Positions 21,461-32,412 are shown, numbered from the stretch's first letter. The stretch: DNA of 64,000 nt from Odontocerum albicorne (GCA_949825065.1 OX463859.1:20120699-20184698), one strand, 5' to 3'. Notes: generated by a model from the sequence alone, not told the origin. Numbers and translations are program-made.

Positions 21461-22470
21461 ATTTATTTATTTAACTTTTATTGCAATACAATCTGGCGGG
21501 CTTATTGCAAGATGGCAATCTCTTCCAACCAACCAAACAAAAGTAAATGAAGCAAGTTACGTGGTCGCATAAATCATTCAAATGACTATCCATCCCCACG
21601 AAATCCATAAACATATACGCGAGAACATGCCCACGAATCACACAAAGACGAACAATCACCCGAACATTATTTTTCATATAAAGTGAGATATCATCAATCA
21701 AAAGGAAAGGAAAGGATGGTGGAGAGGAAAGGAAAAGAAAAATCAGGAATGAAACAGGTTATTTTACTGACTAGAAATTAAGAGTTTTTTCAGTCGCTTC
21801 TTAAAGCATGCCAAGGACGGAGCGAGTCTTATATTGGTTTGTAACTGATTCCAGAGTCTCACTGCATGGACAGTAAAGGACAACGTAAAGAAAGAGGAGC
21901 GGCGAACTGGAAAAGCCAATAAACAATCTCTGTTTGAGCGTAGCGCTAATCCATGATTGGAAAGACGCTGAAAATTATCGGCGAGATAAGAGGGTGCGGC
22001 GGGACAGTTAAGGATATTATACAATAGAGACAGTATGTGAATTTGGCGTCTATTTCTAACATTCAAGCAGTTCAATGCCTTCTGGTATGAAGTTATGTGA
22101 TCGTACTTTCGTAGGTTGAAAATAAATCTTAGACACACATTTTGAAGACGCTGTAATTTGTCCAGCTGTTCCTCTGTAACATCCAAGTAACATACGTCCG
22201 CATAGTACAGAATCGGAAAGAGCAGAGACTGTACGAGTAAAATTTTGGTTTTAGTTGGTAGGAATCTTTGCAACACTTTAAGGGAATGAAGGCTGAAGAA
22301 GATCCTTCGGCTTACCTCATTTATTTGATCTCGCCATGAGTGTTATCTATTAGCACTCCAAGGTTTTTAACAGTTTTATGTAATGGTATGATAGAGCCAT
22401 CAAGTAATATTGGAGGAAGTAAGTCAGTGTTGAATTTACCGAGAAGCTGAGGGCTGCCAATGAGAATTAC
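21461..22470 (-). mobile_element. LINE-A: 5'-truncated jockey/CR1-like retrotransposon
   Basis: The minus-strand coding part starts within the RT thumb region (HKTVKNLGVLIDNT, near 22380) and continues in a second frame as ORF 22276-21764 (170 codons): LQRFLPTKTKILLVQSLLFP, YYADVCYLDVTEEQLDKLQR, then RRSSFFTLSFTVHAVRLWNQ and LACFKKRLKKLLISS at the C-terminus. The motif pattern (KLQRLQN, RLWN-L, FK-LK) is typical of CR1/jockey C-termini. The 3' UTR, 21763-21461, ends in the GCAATAAGCCCGCCAGATTG tail shared with SINE-1, then TTTA repeats. No endonuclease and no RT catalytic box remain. Confidence 0.85.
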
Positions 22471-22815
22471 AAGATAATACGGAATTAACTGATTAGAGAT
22501 GAATGTGAATTTAAAGTGATTTGTAAAAATAAGATTTAGAAGATCATTTAGAGATAGTTTGGCCATGTAGAATGAATGAATGAAAAAAGACTAACAAAAT
22601 AAATAAACAGTGCAATTGTTAGGTCTAGTAGGTATGATATAAAAATACCAAGAAAGTGTGATTAGATCAAATTAACAATATTTTAAAAAAGAAAATATAA
22701 AAAATAAGAGACATGTTAGAAGAATATTTTAAAAATGTGTTTTGCGATATGAAAAGTCTGATGCACTTTTATCGCTGCCTACCCCGAGAGGGCGGCATTG
22801 TAGTATATTTATATA
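22471..22815 (+). pseudogene. LINE-B C-terminus downstream of LINE-A
   Basis: Reads LIRDECEFKV, then GATAGTTTGGCCATGTAGAA (FGHVE), then the usual 3' end CTGCCTACCCCGAGAGGGCG GCATTGTAGTA. It joins LINE-A at about 22470. Together with 21190-21450 it makes one interrupted LINE-B relic; about 60 codons between the halves are missing. Confidence 0.65.
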
Positions 22816-23394
22816 ATTTCAACATGAAATAAAAGAATGTTTGTGAAAGTGAAAAAAACCCTTTTGAAATTGACACGAACAATTCAATTGGGTATGTGAG
22901 GACTCCATTAGAAAAACTTCCGCAGCGTTGGAAGTAAATACGATAATATATGGGGTGGATACATCCAAAATGATAGAGTTTCAGATATTTCGGTATAATT
23001 AATAACAGTCTATCATTCTTCGTGACAGCGTTCAGTTCGGCACACATGCATCTCACCGAAAAAAAAAACTACTTTCTAATTATTCTCAAACTTTAGAACA
23101 AAAACGAATGAACGATAATAAGGTTTGAAAAGAACTGATATAAAAAAAAAACAAATATTTACAAATTTTTTTAAAATGTTCAAATGGTATTTTTGATACA
23201 AAAAAAATAAAAATTCAAAATCAATATTTACTTACTACAACTGTTTTATATTTTAAGACATTTGAACACTAAAATATATACACTCAAACGAATCTGTATC
23301 AACATCTGCTAAAATGATAGCCCAACAAAATATCCTAATAAAATAGGAAACAATGCGTTAATGCTGAGAAAAATACACGCTACATGGAGTGACA

Positions 23395-23525
23395 ATGGTT
23401 AGTCGAGGATCTCCTCGCCATCCCAACGCCAATTCAGTCGAATAGCAAAGCTGTGCCGAGGAGTTCATTTTTTTTAAGGGAGTGACCCGTTGCTCAATAG
23501 AAAATTCCCCGACTAGACCACTGTA
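23395..23525 (-). repeat. SINE-3 fragment
   Basis: Shares CTCGCCATCCCAACGCCAAT TCAG, GCTGTGCCG and a poly-T segment with 54918-55255, in the same order. The tRNA-like head is missing. Confidence 0.45.
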
Positions 23526-23574
23526 GTGGATTCAATAGCACACCGATATATTTCATATAAAGTGAGCCGATTTC

Positions 23575-23765
23575 ATAGAAACATACCGATTTCATATAAA
23601 GTGAGATATCATCAATCAAAGGAAAAGGAAGGGATGATGCAGAGGCAAGGGAAAAAATCAGGAAAGAAGCACGTTATATTACTGACTAGAAATTAAGAGT
23701 TTTTTCAGTTGCTTCTTAAAGCATATCACGGACAGAGCGAGTCTAACATTGGTTTGTAACTGAAA
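23575..23765 (-). repeat. LINE-A 3' fragment
   Basis: Matches the LINE-A coding end (AGAGTTTTTTCAGTTGCTTC TTAAAGCAT) and the adjacent UTR (GTGAGATATCATCAATCAAA) of 21690-21840. Only the last ~28 codons and part of the UTR are kept. A 60-codon ORF on the minus strand starts in unrelated flank. Confidence 0.75.
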
Positions 23766-23954
23766 CAATACTGCGTTATAACGTATACGCCTAAAACTTG
23801 CCCTTACGTTCAACTCTATAGACGAGATAAAAGTAAAAAATTCGCGACAGGATGGAATCAAGTTGAGATTTTTTTCTGTATACGTACTCTTTCTTATAAG
23901 TATATTACTTGAAGTGGATTATGATGTATTGTAATACATTTTTTTGTATGTTTA

Positions 23955-24130
23955 TATTAAAACTTAGTGGCGTTATTGCCAAGCGGCAATCCCTTCCAGG
24001 CTACCAGATTTCTTCTTAAAGACTTGAAGGTAAAATTAGACTAGAATCATGATAGTTATAAAATGGATACCAATGCAATCCTCTTGTTATAAAACAGGCA
24101 AACGTCTTACCAACACGACCACGGAGTTCA
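23955..24130 (-). repeat. SINE-1 copy
   Basis: Reading the minus strand: a head ending at CCGTGGTCGTGTTGGTAAGA CG, a diverged body, and the tail TTGCCGCTTGGCAATAACGC C. Structure as at 13678; more diverged. Confidence 0.65.
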
Positions 24131-24699
24131 TCGATGATGATGGTATACAATAAATATTTTGAAAACTTTGAGAATCACTCATTTTAGTGGCTTAGTTCTA
24201 TCACTTCTTCCGTATTTATCTCGCGTTCATCCATCTTCTATATCGGCGTCTGTGTGTATAGCCAAAATCGATAATGATTAATTCCAAGTAACAAAACACA
24301 CAGTAAGACCTCGCTAATGTGGTCTCATGTCCTTCTGGGCCGAACTAACAGGGATTTACTGTGTCCAAAAAAAGTTATTATTTGTCTTCCCTTACGCCCT
24401 GAGGCTGTGGAATTCGATTGTTTGTTTGGAAAGTTTTTCCAATATTGTTTTTGTGTTCGGTATGCGGATTGAAAAAATATTGTTTTTGCCATATCTTTCT
24501 CGCTGTATTTTGTTGTATCTTAAAATGAAATAAACTAACTACTAAAGTAAGTGACAAAATATTATTATTCTTGATTTATATATTATAAAAATAATAAATA
24601 AACAGATTCGGATTTTGTTTCTGGTATTTATTGTTTGAAGTTTCATGACAAATAAATAAATACTTTTTACAGAGGAATTTTTTATTACTTATTAGACAC

Positions 24700-24850
24700 T
24701 ATTGTTAAATATGCAAACGTCGAGTTCGTTGCCAAACGGCAATATTTTCCCAACAACAAGTCAATAGTTACATAGAATAGTGCCAATAGGTAGGTGAAAG
24801 ATAACGAGTACAACATTATTTTTAAATAAATAAATAAATAAATAAAATAA
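24700..24850 (-). repeat. LINE-A/SINE-1 tail and AAAT microsatellite
   Basis: TCGTTGCCAAACGGCAATAT is the complement of the common 3' tail, with its stem-like TTGCC/GGCAA. The AAAT repeat at 24824-24850 is the terminal repeat of the neighbouring repeat D copy. Confidence 0.5.
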
Positions 24851-25066
24851 ATATTAGGTTTATTGACAGCAACATAGTATGTACAAGATCCCACCTGAAT
24901 AACATATCCAAAAACACATAAATTGCAGACAATACATCAGACGCAGAAGCTATCAAAAGGTCTGGACTCATCTAATAGCATACCCTCGGCCAAAATACAC
25001 CCCACCAATATAGGGCGAACCCAGCCACGGGGACACCAGATGTTTTTCAGCCCACACCCTTAGACA
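24836..25066 (-). repeat. Repeat D copy
   Basis: The minus strand reads AAGGGTGTGGGCTGAAAAAC, GGTGGGGTGTATTTTGGCCG, TTTTGATAGCTTC and ends GCTGTCAATAAACCTAATAT plus an ATTT repeat. This is the most complete copy. The terminal ATTT repeat suggests a retrotransposed 3' end. Confidence 0.65.
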
Positions 25067-25619
25067 CGTAGAAACAGGAATATATACAAAAAAATAAACA
25101 GAAAATAAATATAGTAGATGACAAAAAAAGAAAAACAGAAAAAAACACATTCAAGAGAGAGTACACCAAAAGGTCTTAAAAATTATAACACAATGTTGTA
25201 ATTTTTAAAGGGAAAAGAAAAAACAACCACACTTTAAGCATTAAAAAAAACGAAAAGAAATGTAAACCAAATGATTTGCAAATGTCACCAAATACTGGGA
25301 AAGAACAAGAAAAGTTTAATAATGGAGAAATGCATTTCTTCGTTGAGGAGTGATGTAATATTTTTTTGCCAACCAACAACGGCGAGTCTAGCTGTTAGTA
25401 CCTGGTCCAAGGCCTAACGGCATGGACGACCTGAAGAAATATGAGCAATTAACTGGAAATGCCAAAAGGCAGTCAAGTGTCTTAAAGGACGCACAATTTC
25501 ACAAAATCGAATGAAAAAAATTAATCCCCATCATTTGAAACAGGACCGTTAGACATGATATACTACACAATTTTTATTTTTGACAGCAATGACTTACTTG
25601 TTATTTCATGAAAAATACA
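25067..25619. other. No recognisable feature
   Basis: A-rich on this strand. Two minus-strand ORFs of 60-67 codons reflect low complexity (long runs of Phe and Leu). Confidence 0.45.
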
Positions 25620-25712
25620 TGAATTTTGTAGCGTAATTGGTAAGCCGCTTGTCTTTTGACCTGGGGCCTACGAGATAGAGTCCTGTTGGTACCAGGTAAG
25701 ATTGTTAATTAA
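25620..25712 (+). repeat. SINE-1-like head
   Basis: TTGTAGCGTAATTGGTAAGC CGCTTGTCTTTTGACC plus a B-box-like ATAGAGTCCTGTTGG. It resembles the head at 63627 (CTGTCTTTTGACCCGG), so the two share a sub-lineage. No LINE-like tail. Confidence 0.5.
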
Positions 25713-25949
25713 AATAACTTAAACAGAAGAAAATATTGGAACATAAAATTTGGCTTTCGTCGGGAACCGATACAAAAATTGTCCTTTTTTGGTTATAAAG
25801 CAATTATTTACTTCTACTGATTGTCAATAGTAAGGCTGCAATGCCAGCTAAAGGTTAATGTGAGTTTGTGATAGGAGAGTCACTCACCATTTTCGACGAA
25901 ATATGAAAAGACTGCAAGACAGTTAAAGATATTTTAAAGAAGTGAAAAT

Positions 25950-26290
25950 GCGTGAGCATTTTCACAGTTGATCATATTCAACTAGTTGAAGGATGTATGA
26001 TAAGCTGTGATATGATCTATATCTAACACACAACAAGAGCCTAGTGCCATATATGAGCAAATTCCGGTTTCATAGGTACTATGTAAGACCTGGTATTATG
26101 GAGGACCAAATAATTCTCCACCTTCAAATACAAGGTATCCCATCTAGCACAATCTACATTAGAAAATCAAAATCTTCTTTATTAATTTTTATGTGCCGAT
26201 ATCACGTAGTAACGAAGAAAGAACTCCTCCGGTGGCCTCACATTTGAGTGTAAAGAGAGAAGAATCGATGGAGGATTTAAGGTCCAGCAT
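25950..26290 (+). repeat. Dispersed repeat F, copy 1
   Basis: TTCAACTAGTTGAAGGATGT to TGTGATATGATC matches 38815-38860. CCCATCTAGCACAATCTACA and CACATTTGAGTGTAAAGAGA match 30270-30390. These are separate pieces of what seems to be one long decayed element. The 67-codon ORF at 26044 lies inside it and shows no named domain. Confidence 0.5.
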
Positions 26291-26805
26291 CATGGGTGAT
26301 GGAAAATGACACGCAGTATTGTAAATATATTTATAAAGTGGCTTAAGACCTGGAGTTAAAAAAGCTTAGCAAGTTGCCAGTTCTTTCACAACAAAAAAAA
26401 AACAAATTCAACAAAATTATATTTTGATGCCACTAGATTGGAAAAGCCAATCGGTCCTAAGATGAACCGATGTTAAGCTGAATGGAGATTCATTCGGAAA
26501 TTATTGACATGATTACCATCTCAGTACCACAAAATGTGATCTATGAATTAATCCAGGTAAGCACAACAGGGCAAAGGAACTTGATTGAAGCTAAAGAGTT
26601 TTCCATTAAATCATGGCCAGATAGAAATTAAGTAGTCTAATAGATTGGGTAAACCCACGGCGAGCCGATGAAATGAAGATTCGGGAATGGATCTCTAAAC
26701 TGTTCGGTAGAAGTCAACCGTCTCACTAATCAGGGTATGGAAGTTGCAAACAATAGAATGAGGAAGGCTTATGATAATGATACATTTTGTCACTTACAAA
26801 TATTT

Positions 26806-27051
26806 TCAAATCAATTGAACAGCCGTATTGTCAGACGAGTTAAAATGAAGTAAATTTTTGTAGACTAAAGAAGCGTGAGGATCAGATTGGGCGCAGATAT
26901 TTGAGAGGAGCTCTAGGGTTTTGTTTTGCAGCTTATCACTAAAAGGTCCTTGACAAAGAGAAGTGATTTTTGAAGAGGAGGTTATTTGAAAGAATACGCA
27001 GATTTTTTTGTTTTGTTTGTATATAAAACTCTTTGATAAGCATTCTACCAA
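26806..27051 (-). CDS. Unrecognised 81-codon ORF
   Basis: The minus-strand product has a low-complexity start and then a more protein-like half: ITSSSKITSLCQGPFSDKLQ, then ELLSNICAQSDPHASLVYKN. Not matched to any family I know. No splice evidence and no copy elsewhere in the window. It could be a fragment of a mobile element or of a host exon. Confidence 0.2.
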   Translation of the reverse strand: MVECLSKSFIYKQNKKICVFFQITSSSKITSLCQGPFSDKLQNKTLELLSNICAQSDPHASLVYKNLLHFNSSDNTAVQLI

Positions 27052-27092
27052 AAAATAATGATAAATATTTATTTATTTAACACCTTATTATA

Positions 27093-27285
27093 TTTGGTGT
27101 TTACATAAGTTATGTCCATTTTTTTCCAATTTAAAAATGAGCACCAAAAGTAAAACGAAATGGCAAATGTTGAAATGACGTTAGCAATAAAATTGTTGTC
27201 CTAACAAAATGTTTTCGAGAAATACGAAACTACTACGAAACGACAATCCCATGCAATTTGGAAATAGTTGTTTTTTTTTTAAATA
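27093..27285 (+). repeat. Outer mariner end plus flank shared with the second copy
   Basis: 27093-27170 is an extra copy of the mariner terminal sequence (TTTGGTGTTTACATAAGTTA, AAATGAGCACCAAAAGTAAA). The next 115 bp, from GAAATGACGTTAGCAATAAA to CATGCAATTTGGAAATAG, recur in reverse complement right next to the second mariner at 50789-50905. Confidence 0.7.
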
Positions 27286-28292
27286 TTAGGTGTTAACATA
27301 AATTGTTTCCGTTTTTTTTTTTCAATTTAAAAATGAGCACCAAAAGTAAAACAAAATGGTAAAGGCTATATGTCATTCGAAAGAAAATTTTCTGCTCTAC
27401 AAGATATTGTGTTTGCGTTACATATATAGTATTATTTTATTTGATTACAAGCCTTCAAAATGGAATGTTAAGTAGACGAAAGTGAGCATTTTCGACACCT
27501 CCTTCTGTTCGCGTTCAATCGAGGGAATAAAGTTGCCAAAGAGCTGCTCACGATATTCGCGAAGTGTACGGTGAATATGCTATGAATAAAAGGACAGCTC
27601 GTCGATGGTTTTTGCGTTTCAAAGACGGTTATTTCGCCTGACAGACATGGAGCGTTCCGGACGACCAGTGGACTTCGATGAGGACCGCTTAAACCATATT
27701 ATTCATGAAGATCTCCTTCAAATATTTTTCATTTCCATTTTTTTTATCATAACAATTTTCAAACCATTTTTCATCAACAGTTATGATGCGGTAAAGGAAC
27801 CTTTGCTTGTGGCCATGCGTAGCTCGATGACGCGCGAGCAAACCAACAGAAATTGTCAAACGTTGATTTTTGTTGTTTTCTCTCAAAACATGTGAAACCC
27901 AAGCACCGAACTTCTGAACTTTTCCCATTCATTTAAGATAGCGGTATACAGTCATGTGACTACAATTCATCTGCTCAGCCAATTCTACGGTGGTTTGAAA
28001 ACGTATACAGGATTCCAACGATCTTTGCAGTTTTGGCAGCGTTATTCCCTCGATTGAACGCAAACAGAATGAGGTGTCGAAAATGCACACTTTCATCTAC
28101 TTAACATTCCATTTTGAAGGCTTGTAATCAAACAAAATAATACTATATATGTAACGTAAAAGCAAACACAATATCTTGTAGAGCAGAAAATTTTCTTCCG
28201 AATGACATGTAACATTTACCATTTTTTTTTACTTTTGGTGCTCATTTTTAAATTGGAAAAAAAAACGGACACAACTTATGTTAACACCCAAT
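27286..28292. mobile_element. Palindromic mariner derivative, copy A
   Basis: Terminal sequence TTAGGTGTTAACATAAATTG at the left and its complement at the right. Both ends carry the same mariner 5' region in opposite orientation. On plus, 27460-27715 encodes a broken N-terminus (ERSGRPVDFDEDRLNHIIHE). On minus, 27928-27689 encodes the middle of the transposase (GKVQKFGAWVSHV, LLARHRATHGHKQRFLYRII, then VDEKWFEN with the first catalytic Asp), preceded by a second, partly deleted N-terminus. The second and third catalytic Asp regions are absent. Its plus strand corresponds to the minus strand of copy B at 49670. Confidence 0.8.
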
Positions 28293-28469
28293 TAATCAAT
28301 ATGGTGGACTGATTATTTATTTTTATTATATTATTTATTTTACACATGACAAGAAATATACATAATTTGCGAAAAAATAACAGGTTATTTAATTTGAACA
28401 AAAAAATTTGATGGATCTGGGTGTGTTGCATTTCATTTGTCGTGTCCCCAGTAAACTAGGTTTTCCCCT

Positions 28470-28690
28470 GTATCTCACTGAAAACTATTGCCAGACAGCA
28501 ATCTTTTCCAACTACCCAGATAAAAGTAAAATAAAGGCAGTTACATGGTTGAAATTATATTCAAATCATCATACATCTGTTCAAAATTCATCAACAATAT
28601 ACAAACATCGATAAAAATGCGATATCATCAATCAAAGGAAAGGATTAGGGATGGTAGAGAGAAAAGAAAAATCATCAATGAAATTTTCAA
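28470..28690 (-). repeat. LINE-A 3' UTR fragment
   Basis: Starts with the tail complement ATTGCCAGACAGCAATCTTT TCCAACTACC, followed by the UTR blocks GCAGTTACATGGT, AAATTCATCAACAATATACA and GCGATATCATCAATCAAAGG in the order seen at 21500-21750. This shows that the tail is an integral part of LINE-A and not a neighbouring SINE. Confidence 0.75.
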
Positions 28691-28845
28691 ATCAAAGCAT
28701 TAAAACATTTTCTATATTATTATTAAAATACATTAATCTTTTATATTCAAACACTCAGCATTAATATTCTGAGAAATAGTGGAATCCAAAACTATCGCAT
28801 ACAGGATTACAACGATCTTTGCATTTTTTTAATTATTTATGTATA

Positions 28846-28912
28846 GGGTGCTTTATGGGCTTTTGCCAAGTGGCATTCTATTTCAACCAACTAAGTTATT
28901 GTTGTAAGATTC
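28846..28912 (-). repeat. LINE-A/SINE-1 tail fragment
   Basis: TATGGGCTTTTGCCAAGTGG CATTC followed by TTTCAACCAACTAAG is the common 3' tail in reverse orientation. Too short to say whether it came from the LINE or the SINE. Confidence 0.55.
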
Positions 28913-28984
28913 AATTAACGTAAGTATAAAAAAAGTTTAGTGTATTATAATAATAAAAACAGAAATATAAATTAAACAAGATGA

Positions 28985-29450
28985 TTGATGGCCTCGATAA
29001 GGAAAGAGACACTGGAGTGTGAACTGAGGGTTCAGACGTTGGATCTCCGGATGGTAAAAGAGAGCTTGACCTCTAAAAGAGAGGTACATAGTATAGGTAA
29101 GTACATAACGGAAGTTTTGCAGTCAACACGCACAATTAACGCACTATACAGGGAAGAAAACGCCGAAGGGACAGGTCCCATATCGGAAGGCCGAGGGGCC
29201 GGGCACCTTGACTGAGTTTTCCGCGCTTTCTCAGTCTATAAGCGAATGCGAGGTGACTCCAATAAAGACGGGCGCGGACGCCATCCCTCCTTCCTCACAC
29301 TTACATGCACAACACATTTCAAAACGCGCTAACACGATACACCAAGGGTAACGTTTGGGGATAAAAACGTTTAAGTGGCTCTGCTAAGAGTCACTTTAAA
29401 GATAAAAATACTCCCTTTCCAGCAGTTTAAACCTGGTCCGTCACATGCCA
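28985..29450 (+). other. GC-richer patch with a 76-codon ORF
   Basis: ORF 28985-29215 encodes a charged, helix-prone peptide (ETLECELRVQTLDLRMVKES) without known domains, followed by GC-rich sequence to about 29300. At 29374-29395 AGTGGCTCTGCTAAGAGTCACT forms a hairpin with a 9-bp stem containing one G-T pair and a 4-nt loop. No repeat match in the window. It could be a gag-like remnant or an exon; I cannot decide. Confidence 0.25.
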
Positions 29451-30264
29451 GGTGTCCCCTTTCACAACTCAGCCTCCAAAAAAAAAAACCTAATCTAACA
29501 TAACTAAAAAAAAGAAGTCTGATTAGGTGTATAATGTCATATTTTCTTGGGTTCAGGTATCCAAGGCTAGGTTTAAACCTATTTCTATTTCATTTACGTG
29601 GTAGATCATGATAGCCTTAGTCCGACTTCACTATTTGCCCTTCAGATGGGTATTTCGCTAGTGCACGGCCTTTCCGTTTATTCCATCCTATCGGACACAA
29701 TTGACCTATCTTAGACGAAAGCGTTCCATGAATCTCCTGTCAATCGATAAAAAGTACTAGAAACTTATTCAATGAAGGTTTACAACAATACGTCTTACAA
29801 CAAAATTAACTTTCGAGAAACAAGATTTATTTTGACAGCTGTGAAACGGGCGAGTCTTAATTGAATAAGAGGGGAAAAACAAGAACATAATAATAAACCA
29901 AAACGAAAGTATTTTTCGTTTTCTTTATATTGACTTAATTTGGCCTTTGTAATTATAATAAAAGAGCAAAATAAGAAATAATTTTTCTTCTTGCTATTTT
30001 TCCATGTGCAGTTATTAATATGAGAAAGAGGTAGGCTGATAAAAAATGGAAAAAGAAAGATTGAGAAATTTAGATTGATAGGAAGGTGAAATGTTTAAGA
30101 AATAGCAGTATGGATATTAAAGAGATAGAAGCTGTGTGCGTAGATGACAATCAGAAGTTAATTAGCAAAGATAACGGTAGTAAGTCACGACATACAATGT
30201 TTCAGTTTTGTTTTGATCTATTTTTATTATTGATAGTTCAGTTCAGCTGTTATCGGGAACAGAA
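29451..30264. other. No recognisable feature
   Basis: AT-rich, non-coding. The 60-codon ORF at 30086 shows no motif. Confidence 0.45.
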
Positions 30265-30600
30265 TTAGTTCCCATCCAGCACAATTTACACTAAAAGATC
30301 GACATCTCCTTTATTTGTTTTGAGCACGACGTCACGAAGTGACAAAAAAAGAAACTCTTTCCTTCTGCGGCGACACACCTGAGTGTAAAAAGACGGTAAC
30401 AATGTCTGACTTATGATCGTCACGGGAGAAGGAAAATGACTCGTCACGAAAAAAGGAGTTGACAGGACCCTTTTTAAATGCTGCATTTAACCTGACCTGA
30501 AACCAGAAAAGACGACAAATGGTGTACCAAGTGTCAAACATAGCGAAGGACCACGATGCTAAGCATTGAACACGCAATGAAGAAGGAAGAAAAAAAATAA
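30265..30600 (+). repeat. Dispersed repeat F, copy 2
   Basis: CCATCCAGCACAATTTACAC and CACACCTGAGTGTAAAAAGA align with 26145-26260. Both copies then have a GGA-AATGAC block. The remainder to 30600 is more CpG-containing but unassigned. Overlapping minus-strand ORFs here are shadows. Confidence 0.45.
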
Positions 30601-31929
30601 ACGCTTTCACTATTAAACCATTTATCTGTCAGGTAAAGCATAGGACAGAACGCCAGACTTTTCAATGATGACCTCCTTGCTTCAATGGGTAAGAAACTTC
30701 TATTCTATATGTATACAAACCGTCACGGTATTTATCTATTGAGGTAGAATCGGAAGAGGCGCAATTTCTCACTTTCTTATCATGACATACATCCTTGATG
30801 ATAGTGGAATCAAACTGAACTGAACAACTCGTTAATATGGTCCGTCCATTTTAAGGGACATCGTTCCCTTGCTCCTCCTTCCCCTGTGACCACCAGCTTC
30901 TCAAGACTTTCGTTATTTTTTCTAAGGACATAACTAAAACATGTTAAGATTATTTTTCTATATTTTATGGAAAATGTTTCGATTATATATAATTATTGAA
31001 TGGTCGAGACGTTAGTGCGCCGTGAGGTTCATCGTAAACGGAGCAAGCGTCTAACATCACATCTCGAAGGCCACTAGTATATTTATTTCCACTTTTCTCA
31101 CTCGTATGTTTCCACCAAATATAATGCTATTGGGAATTTGCTAGATGGTAAAAACTGGTTAATCCACATTTTTGTCAGATGTTTCAGAGCTTATTCTGTC
31201 AAAGCAATCAAACCCAAAATCTCATGTTATTAAAGCATTTTTCCTCATAAGCTGGTCACAGAATAATCTTTTTTGCTGAAAATATTTTTTTATATTTCTT
31301 TCTTGCTTTTTCATTGTCAATATCATAATAAAAATAAACAAAAGCCAAAACTAAAAATAAAACAAAGGCGAAAAAATATATACGTGTTACTTTGCATATA
31401 TCACTTTTAAGTTTTATTTAAATAAAAATTTGCATTGCACTCAATCATTCGTCTCCAGCAGCGAAGTATTTCTTTTCTCACCGCTCTAATGGGTTCAATT
31501 TGAATAATTAATACGTAGAATTATTTGACGTGATATTTTATTATAAATATTTCGTTTCATTTCTTGACTGACGTTTCAATTTTCATTTTTGACACACAAT
31601 CTATTATTGTCGACCGCTTGAGTAAAAAAATATTAATAAAAAGAAGCGAGGGCCCACCCTTGTGTCTTTATTCTATGAAGAAAAATAAAAAAATATATGA
31701 AATAAATAATTATTCCCGCTTACATCCCCAACTTGGAGCATGACTAGGTAAAAAAAGGCATTTGCAGCCTACAGATAAAAGTTTGTAATATATAGCAAAC
31801 GAAAAAAGTTTGGATTACATATATTTTAATTTTTTTCTTTTAAATAATTTATTTTTAACGTGTTTAACAACAACCACATAAAATCAACATGAGTAAAAAT
31901 TACAGTTTATAATAAATAGTATATTGGTG
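30601..31929. other. No recognisable feature
   Basis: No ORF above 60 codons, no terminal repeats and no match to the families here. A CT-rich piece at 30860-30900 is the only compositional change. Confidence 0.5.
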
Positions 31930-32412
31930 GGCATTTAAAGTATGGAAGTTAAACTTAGACTTGGCCGAAGAAGAATAAGAGTAAGATTAAAGCTGTGGTA
32001 ATGTGCGCACTAGAAAAAAATGTGGAGTGTCAATGTTTGACAGAAAGCGGAACGAAGACATCAGAAATTAATGCATGTAAAAAATTGATGTTTTAAGTAA
32101 GATAAAAAAGAAGTTTTAAGATTATTGTTTGGAGATAATGAATGAAAATATGGAAATGATGAATGATCGAACGATTATAAAAGTTAGAAGTGTAAGGAAT
32201 GCATGGAAGATGTAGACCGACGAAAACATGACTGGACCAAATGAACCTGATTTTGAAAGAAGGGAAAGTGAGATGTATGAATAATATAATATTGTTCATG
32301 ACAAAATGTACCAATGTGAAGGAGGCTTATAAGGCCTAGAAAGAAAAGTTTGAAGATCTTTTCTCTCTGCCTACGCAAGAGACACGGCGTGATGATATAT
32401 TTGTATGTTTTC
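31930..32412 (+). pseudogene. LINE-B C-terminus and 3' end
   Basis: CGACGAAAACATGACTGGAC CAAATGAACCTGATTTT encodes a frame-shifted RRKHDWTK-like and DQMNLI block, then ACAAAATGTACCAATGTGAA (MTKCTNVKEA). The 3' end is CTCTGCCTACGCAAGAGACA CGGCGTGATGATAT. The upstream part (31935-32100) carries CTTGGCCGAAG and MFDRKRNEDIRN-like sequence matching the family. Inactive. Confidence 0.65.

Noticed and set aside
29374..29395. Histone-mRNA-like 3' stem-loop
   Set aside because: The hairpin has a GGCTCT/AGAGTC stem, but the loop is not the expected sequence and no histone ORF lies upstream.
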